35,106 nucleotides of DNA from an uncultured Pseudomonadota bacterium (GTDB lineage: Bacteria; Pseudomonadota; Gammaproteobacteria; Burkholderiales; CAIKXV01). Shown one piece after another: positions 30,796 through 35,106 of the stretch (within the stretch, counting starts at the first letter, position 1; each line of letters opens with the position of its first letter). Both the position numbers and the translations under genes were made by a program. The notes beneath the pieces are model-generated. The model did no database searches and was not told where the DNA came from. It worked only from the letters and a program-made list of their open reading frames with translations. Where the stretch lies: positions 1-35,106 of the forward strand of contig CAIKXV010000231.1 in the NCBI GenBank assembly GCA_903831455.1, given 5' to 3'.

Positions 30796-31779
30796 ATGCC
30801 GGGTCCAACACGAAGCGGGTGCGCGATGGCGGTGGTCGGCCTGGTGGCATGGGCATCGGCGGTCGACCCGCTGCGCGCCCAGCCTGCCGCGGCATGGCCG
30901 GCCAAGCCAGTGACGGTGGTCATCCCCTACGCGCCAGGCGGCACCACGGATATCCAGGCGCGGCTCGTGGCGGCCGGACTGTCCTCCCGGCTGGGGCAGT
31001 CGTTCGTGCCTCGCAACATGCCCGGTGCCACCGGCGCGATCGCCACCGAATTCGTGACCCGGGCGAACGCCGACGGCTACACCCTGCTGTTCGCCTCCTC
31101 GGCCCAGACGACCAGCGTGCCGATGACCGACAAGGTGGGTTATCGGGTCGAGGACCTCGCTCCGGTGAGCGTGTTCGGACGGGGTGCGATGGTGCTGGCG
31201 ATCCACGCCCAGGTGCCGGCGCGCGGATTGCGCGAGTTCATCGACTACGCGCGGTCGACGAAGGGGCGCCTCAACTACGCATCGCCGGGCGAGGGTTCGG
31301 TCGGCCATCTGGTGGCGGCGCTGTTCCTTGCCCGCGCCGGCATCGAGATGGTGCACGTCCCCTACAAGGGGGGTGGTCCCGCGATGGCCGACCTCATCGG
31401 CGGCCAGGTGCCGATGCTGTTCGGCAACTCCGGCGAAGTGATGACGCAGGCCAAGAACGAACGCATCCGCATCCTGGCGGTCTCCACCGCGCAGCGGCTC
31501 AGGAGCGCGCCGAACATCCCGACCGTGGCCGAGGTGCTGCCCGGCTTCGAGATGACCGCCTGGCAGGGCATGATGGCCCCGGTCAGGACGCCGCGAGCGA
31601 TCGTGGACGCCCTCTCGACGGCCATCCAGGCGATCGCCCGCGAACCCGCGATCGTCGAGCGCCTGGAGCAACTCGGCATCGAGCCGATGGGCACCACGCC
31701 CGAGCAGATGGCCACGATCATCCGGGCCGAGAACCCGGTGTACGCGGAGGCGATCCGCGCGGCCGGGCTCGCGCGATGA
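30796..31779 (+). CDS. Bug/TctC-family tripartite tricarboxylate transporter substrate-binding protein (D), paralogue of C
   Basis: The 327-residue exported receptor has its start at 30796 set by GGAGG five bases upstream; ATG 30781 is the alternative. The signal region ends near DPLRAQ. It shares long blocks with Bug C: RNMPGATGAIATE, DGYTLLFASSAQTTSVP, VPMLFGNSGE and AKNERIRILAVSTA. This makes the two a tandem duplication. At the ligand loop it reads PGGTTDIQAR, the normal GG-T-T-D, unlike GGLID in C, so the copies may bind different acids. Its stop overlaps the start of the next Bug gene (ATGA). Confidence 0.9.
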   Translation: MPGPTRSGCAMAVVGLVAWASAVDPLRAQPAAAWPAKPVTVVIPYAPGGTTDIQARLVAAGLSSRLGQSFVPRNMPGATGAIATEFVTRANADGYTLLFASSAQTTSVPMTDKVGYRVEDLAPVSVFGRGAMVLAIHAQVPARGLREFIDYARSTKGRLNYASPGEGSVGHLVAALFLARAGIEMVHVPYKGGGPAMADLIGGQVPMLFGNSGEVMTQAKNERIRILAVSTAQRLRSAPNIPTVAEVLPGFEMTAWQGMMAPVRTPRAIVDALSTAIQAIAREPAIVERLEQLGIEPMGTTPEQMATIIRAENPVYAEAIRAAGLAR

Positions 31780-32798
31780 GCCCTGCGGTGTCCGCGGGTG
31801 TCCGACGCTCCGGACCGATCGCCGCGGGGTATCGGATCGGGATGACGGCGCCCGTGATGCTGGCGGTGACGCTGGCGGCCGCTGGCGGGTCGGCGCTCGC
31901 GGGCTGGCCCGATCGCCCGCTGCGGATCGTGGTGCCCTTTCCCGCAGGTGGCAGCACCGATGCGGTCGCCCGCCTGAGCGCCGAGTGGATGGCGCGCAGT
32001 CTCGGGCAGCCGGTGACCGTGGAGAACCGGACGGGGGCAAGTGGCACGATCGCCGCCGAGTTCGTCGCGCAGGCGGCACCCGACGGGCACACGCTGTTCA
32101 TGGCCTCGCTCGCCCAGTTGTCCATCGTCCCGCAGATGGGCAAGGTGCGATACGACCCGTTTCGCAGCTTCGCGCCGGTGACGGTGGTCTCGCGCAGCTA
32201 CTTCGCGCTGGGCGTCCACCCCAGCCTGCCGGCCCGCGACGTGAAGCAGCTGGTGGCGCTGGCCCGCGCCCGCCCGGGGGAACTGGCCTACGGCTCCTCG
32301 GGCAACGGGTCGGCCGCCCACCTCACGATGGCGCTGTTCCTGCAGCGCGCGGGCATCACGATGACGCACATTCCCTACAAGGGCGTGGCCCCGGCAATCG
32401 CCGACCTGGTGGGCGGGCATGTGCCGATGGTGTTCGGCAGCGTCTCCGAGGTCCTGCGCTACTACAAGGCGGGCAAGCTGCGGGTGCTGGGCGTGTCGAG
32501 CGAGCGCCGCCTGTCGCAGATGCCTGAAGTGCCGACCGTGGCCGAGCAGGGGTACCCCGGCTACGTGGTCACGACCTGGAACGGCCTCGTCGCGCCCGCC
32601 GCGACCCCCGAAAACCTCCTCGCGGCGCTGGGCGGCGCGCTGCGCCCGGCCTGTCGCGACAGCGGTTTCGCCGGCCGGCTCGCCGCCATGGATGCGGAAC
32701 CCTGGTGCAGTTCGCCCGCCGAGTTCACCGAGATGCTCAAGGCCGACTGGGCCCGCTGGGGGGATGCAGTCCGGCACTCGGGGGCCCGGCTCGAGTGA
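31776..32798 (+). CDS. Bug/TctC-family tripartite tricarboxylate transporter substrate-binding protein (E)
   Basis: The 340-residue exported receptor starts at an ATG overlapping the stop of Bug D; ATG 31842 would give a shorter signal peptide. The hydrophobic core APVMLAVTLAAAGGSALA is followed by mature GWPDRPLRIVVPFPAGGSTDAV. Other motifs are PDGHTLFMAS, THIPYKG and a DLVGGHVPMVFG block. It is clearly more distant from C and D than they are from each other. Two Cys in the C-terminal part (ACRD and WCSS) could form a disulfide. It is the last gene of the accessory block. Confidence 0.88.
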   Translation: MSPAVSAGVRRSGPIAAGYRIGMTAPVMLAVTLAAAGGSALAGWPDRPLRIVVPFPAGGSTDAVARLSAEWMARSLGQPVTVENRTGASGTIAAEFVAQAAPDGHTLFMASLAQLSIVPQMGKVRYDPFRSFAPVTVVSRSYFALGVHPSLPARDVKQLVALARARPGELAYGSSGNGSAAHLTMALFLQRAGITMTHIPYKGVAPAIADLVGGHVPMVFGSVSEVLRYYKAGKLRVLGVSSERRLSQMPEVPTVAEQGYPGYVVTTWNGLVAPAATPENLLAALGGALRPACRDSGFAGRLAAMDAEPWCSSPAEFTEMLKADWARWGDAVRHSGARLE

Positions 32799-32830
32799 GC
32801 CGCGCCTGCGGCTGGAAGCGGGTGCGGCGG

Positions 32831-32866
32831 TTGATATGGCGGCGGCGGGGGGGCACTATAGCGCCC
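32831..32866 (+). promoter_or_regulatory. Possible glmU promoter/operator region
   Basis: TTGATA (32831-32836) is followed by CACTAT with 17 bp or TATAGC with 20 bp spacing. The -10 area lies in a 16-bp near-perfect palindrome, GGGCACTATAGCGCCC (32851-32866, one mismatched pair). The 246-base gap 32799-33044 holds nothing else recognisable. Promoter spacing is not ideal, so this is tentative. Confidence 0.3.
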
Positions 32867-33044
32867 GCAGTCTGGAAGATTCCCTCTGGCAACGCGCGCG
32901 CCCTAGTCAACACAAGGCTTTGGGCGTGAGCGGGCGCTTACTTGTAGACATCGGGCAGCGCTTTGCCAGCCGTCGGTGCCTGTCGCCGACGTATCGGTGG
33001 CCTGCAGCATCGCCCGACGGACTGCGCCTGGAAGAGAGTCCACC

Positions 33045-34403
33045 ATGAACGTCGTCATCCTTGCTGCCGGCCAGGGCAAGCGCATGCGCTCCGCGCTGCC
33101 CAAGGTGCTGCACCCGCTCGGCGGGCAGCCGCTGCTGGCCCATGTCATTGCGGCCGCGCGGTCGCTTGCGCCCGCGCGGATCTGCGTGGTGTACGGACAC
33201 GGCGGCGACGCGGTGCCGCAGGCATTCGCCGGCCAGGGACTGGCGTTCGCGCGACAGGCCGAACAGCTGGGCACCGCCCACGCGGTCCAGCAGGCGCTGC
33301 CCCACCTCGACCGGGCGCAGCCGGTGCTCGTGCTGTACGGCGATGTTCCGCTGACCCGCCCCTCCACCCTGGAGCGCATGCGGCTGACCGACGAGCGGCA
33401 GGTGAAGCTGCTCACCGTGGAGCTGGCCGACCCGACCGGCTACGGGCGCGTGCTGCGCAACACCCGCGGCGCGGTGACCGGCGTGGTCGAGCACAAGGAT
33501 GCGAACGAGCGCCAGCGCGCGATCAGCGAGGTCAACACCGGCATCCTCTGCGTGCCCGGGCCGCTGCTCGGCCCCTGGCTGGCGGATATCGACAACGACA
33601 ACGCGCAGGGCGAGTACTACCTGCCCGACGTGATCCGCCTCGCGGTCGCCGACCGCGTGCCGGTGCTCACCGAGCGCCCCGACGAGATCTGGGAAACCCT
33701 CGGCGTGAACGACAAGGCGCAGCTCGCGCAGCTCGAGCGTGTCCACCAGTTCGAGCAGGCCCGCGCCCTGCTGGCAGCCGGAGTCACCCTGTCCGACCCC
33801 TCGCGGATCGACATTCGCGGCGCGCTGTCCTGCGGCAGCGACGTGTCCATCGATGTCGGCTGCGTGTTCGAAGGCAGCGTCAAGCTCGCCGACGGCGTGA
33901 GCGTCGGCCCGCACTGCGTGATCCGCGACACCACGCTCGGGGCCGGCACGCGCGTGGAGGCGTTCAGCCATCTGGACGGCGCCAGCGTCGGCGCGCGCGC
34001 GCGCATCGGCCCGTATGCGCGGCTGCGTCCCGAGGCCGCGCTGGCCGACGAGGTCCACATCGGCAACTTCGTCGAGGTGAAGGCCAGCACCCTCGGACTG
34101 CGCAGCAAGGCCAACCACCTCGCCTACGTCGGCGACTCGACGGTGGGCCGTGACGTCAACATCGGCGCGGGGACGATCACCTGCAACTACGATGGCGCGA
34201 ACAAGCACCGCACCGAGATCGGCGACGAGGTGCACATCGGCTCCGATGTGCAGCTGGTGGCACCGGTGAAGGTCGGTCGGGGCTCCACCGTCGGCGCCGG
34301 CACCACCGTCTGGCAGGACGTGCCCGAGGGCGGGCTGGTGCTCAACCCGAAGCAGCAGCAGCACCGGACCGGCTGGCAGCGGCCGAAGAAGAAGGCGCGC
34401 TGA
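33045..34403 (+). CDS. glmU: Bifunctional GlcN-1-P acetyltransferase / GlcNAc-1-P uridyltransferase GlmU
   Basis: The 452-residue cytoplasmic enzyme makes UDP-GlcNAc for peptidoglycan and lipopolysaccharide. The N-terminal pyrophosphorylase domain has LAAGQGKRM (6-14; Lys where Thr is common), [16 protein letters not shown] and EVNTGI. The C-terminal left-handed beta-helix carries hexapeptide repeats and the acetyltransferase active site around [31 protein letters not shown] and [12 protein letters not shown]. It starts at 33045 after a purine-rich GGAAGAGAG. glmS follows two bases after the stop, the standard pair. Confidence 0.97.
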   Translation: MNVVILAAGQGKRMRSALPKVLHPLGGQPLLAHVIAAARSLAPARICVVYGHGGDAVPQAFAGQGLAFARQAEQLGTAHAVQQALPHLDRAQPVLVLYGDVPLTRPSTLERMRLTDERQVKLLTVELADPTGYGRVLRNTRGAVTGVVEHKDANERQRAISEVNTGILCVPGPLLGPWLADIDNDNAQGEYYLPDVIRLAVADRVPVLTERPDEIWETLGVNDKAQLAQLERVHQFEQARALLAAGVTLSDPSRIDIRGALSCGSDVSIDVGCVFEGSVKLADGVSVGPHCVIRDTTLGAGTRVEAFSHLDGASVGARARIGPYARLRPEAALADEVHIGNFVEVKASTLGLRSKANHLAYVGDSTVGRDVNIGAGTITCNYDGANKHRTEIGDEVHIGSDVQLVAPVKVGRGSTVGAGTTVWQDVPEGGLVLNPKQQQHRTGWQRPKKKAR

Positions 34404-34405
34404 TC

Positions 34406-35106
34406 ATGTGCGGAATCGTGGGGGCGGTCGCCTCGCGCAACATCGTGCCCGTGCTCGTGGAAGGCCTGCGGCGCCTCGAGTACCGCGGCTACGACTCCTG
34501 TGGCGTCGCGGTCCAGCGCAACGGGGCGCTCGCGCGCACCCGCAGCACCCAGCGCGTGGCCGAGCTGGCCGCGCAGATCGGCGAGCAGTCGCTCGCTGGC
34601 GAGACCGGCATCTCCCATACCCGCTGGGCTACGCACGGCGTGCCCAGCACCGCCAACGCGCACCCGCACTTCTCCCGCGAGGAGATCGCGGTGGTGCACA
34701 ACGGCATCATCGAGAACCACGAGGCCCTGCGCGAAGAACTGAAGGCGGCGGGCTATGCCTTCGAATCCCAGACCGATACCGAGGTCATCGCGCACCTGAT
34801 CCACAGCCTCTACCGCGGCGATCTGCTCGCCGCGGTGCGCTCGGCGGTCGGACGCTTCCAGGGCGCCTACGCGATCGCGGTGTTCGCACGCGCCGAGCCG
34901 CACCGCCTGTGCGGCGCACGCCAGGGCTCGCCCCTGGTGGTGGGTGTGGGTCGCACCCCCGAGGGCGCGTCGGCACCCGAGCACTTTCTCGCCAGCGACG
35001 CGATGGCGCTCGCGGGCACCACCGATCGCATCGTCTACCTCGAGGAGGGCGATGTCGTCGACCTCACCCGCGAGGGCTGGACGGTCTACGACCGCGACGG
35101 GCGCGT
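34406..35106 (+). CDS. glmS: Glutamine--fructose-6-phosphate aminotransferase GlmS, 5' part (right-truncated)
   Basis: The first 233 residues are present and the frame runs off the right edge. This is the class II glutamine amidotransferase domain: the N-terminal nucleophile Cys follows Met (MCGIVGAVA), then [21 protein letters not shown] and HNGIIEN, and FLASDAMAL near the domain end. It makes glucosamine-6-phosphate from fructose-6-phosphate and glutamine, supplying GlmM and then GlmU. The ATG lies two bases after the glmU stop with no strong ribosome site, so coupled translation is likely. No glmS ribozyme is seen. Confidence 0.97.
   Translation, partial: MCGIVGAVASRNIVPVLVEGLRRLEYRGYDSCGVAVQRNGALARTRSTQRVAELAAQIGEQSLAGETGISHTRWATHGVPSTANAHPHFSREEIAVVHNGIIENHEALREELKAAGYAFESQTDTEVIAHLIHSLYRGDLLAAVRSAVGRFQGAYAIAVFARAEPHRLCGARQGSPLVVGVGRTPEGASAPEHFLASDAMALAGTTDRIVYLEEGDVVDLTREGWTVYDRDGR

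Overview
The window is a GC-rich chromosomal segment, most likely from a betaproteobacterium of the Burkholderiales type. Two things suggest this: the gene order mnmG-rsmG-parA-parB-atpI-atpBEFHAGDC with glmU-glmS further on (the origin-proximal core of beta/gammaproteobacteria), and five periplasmic binding proteins of the Bug/TctC family, which is strongly expanded in Burkholderiales. No rRNA, tRNA, CRISPR array, transposase or integrase was seen.

Region 1 (1-3256) holds a fragment of unknown identity at the left edge, a DUF2272 lipoprotein (-), a divergent Asp/Glu-racemase-superfamily protein with a single candidate catalytic Cys (+), a small TIGR02450-type Trp-rich protein without a clear start codon (+), and an unrecognised integral membrane protein (+). 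Region 2 (3257-7740) is the chromosome-maintenance block. Two parS-like palindromes and a good sigma70 promoter precede mnmG, followed by rsmG, parA and parB with short gaps or overlaps. Region 3 (7741-15206) is the complete F1Fo ATP synthase operon atpIBEFHAGDC. It has its own promoter, stable hairpins in its widest intercistronic gaps and a 9-bp-stem hairpin just after atpC.

Region 4 (about 15207-32798) is a 17.6-kb catabolic/transport block lying between atpC and glmU, genes that are neighbours in many relatives. Left part: a Bug protein divergent from an M24 peptidase-like enzyme, a second Bug protein divergent from a low-specificity threonine aldolase, then a two-subunit molybdenum hydroxylase of the IorAB type. 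Middle: a minus-strand operon (29452 to 22885) encoding CoA-transferase A (frameshifted) and B, a free-standing biotin carrier, a biotin carboxylase, a carboxyltransferase of the oxaloacetate-decarboxylase-alpha/PycB family, a thiolase-fold protein without the thiolase catalytic residues, and a DUF35 Zn-ribbon/OB-fold partner. Right part: three consecutive Bug proteins, the first two close paralogues. No TctA/TctB membrane components and no transcriptional regulator lie in the window.

Region 5 (32799-35106) resumes the core with glmU and the 5' part of glmS (UDP-GlcNAc synthesis).

The most novel part is the minus-strand operon. It combines CoA transfer, a three-piece biotin-dependent carboxylase of mixed ancestry and a probable Ltp2-like thiolase/DUF35 lyase. 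A reasonable inference is uptake of a carboxylic acid by Bug receptors, CoA activation, and carboxylation or carbon-carbon cleavage. The substrate cannot be read from the sequence.
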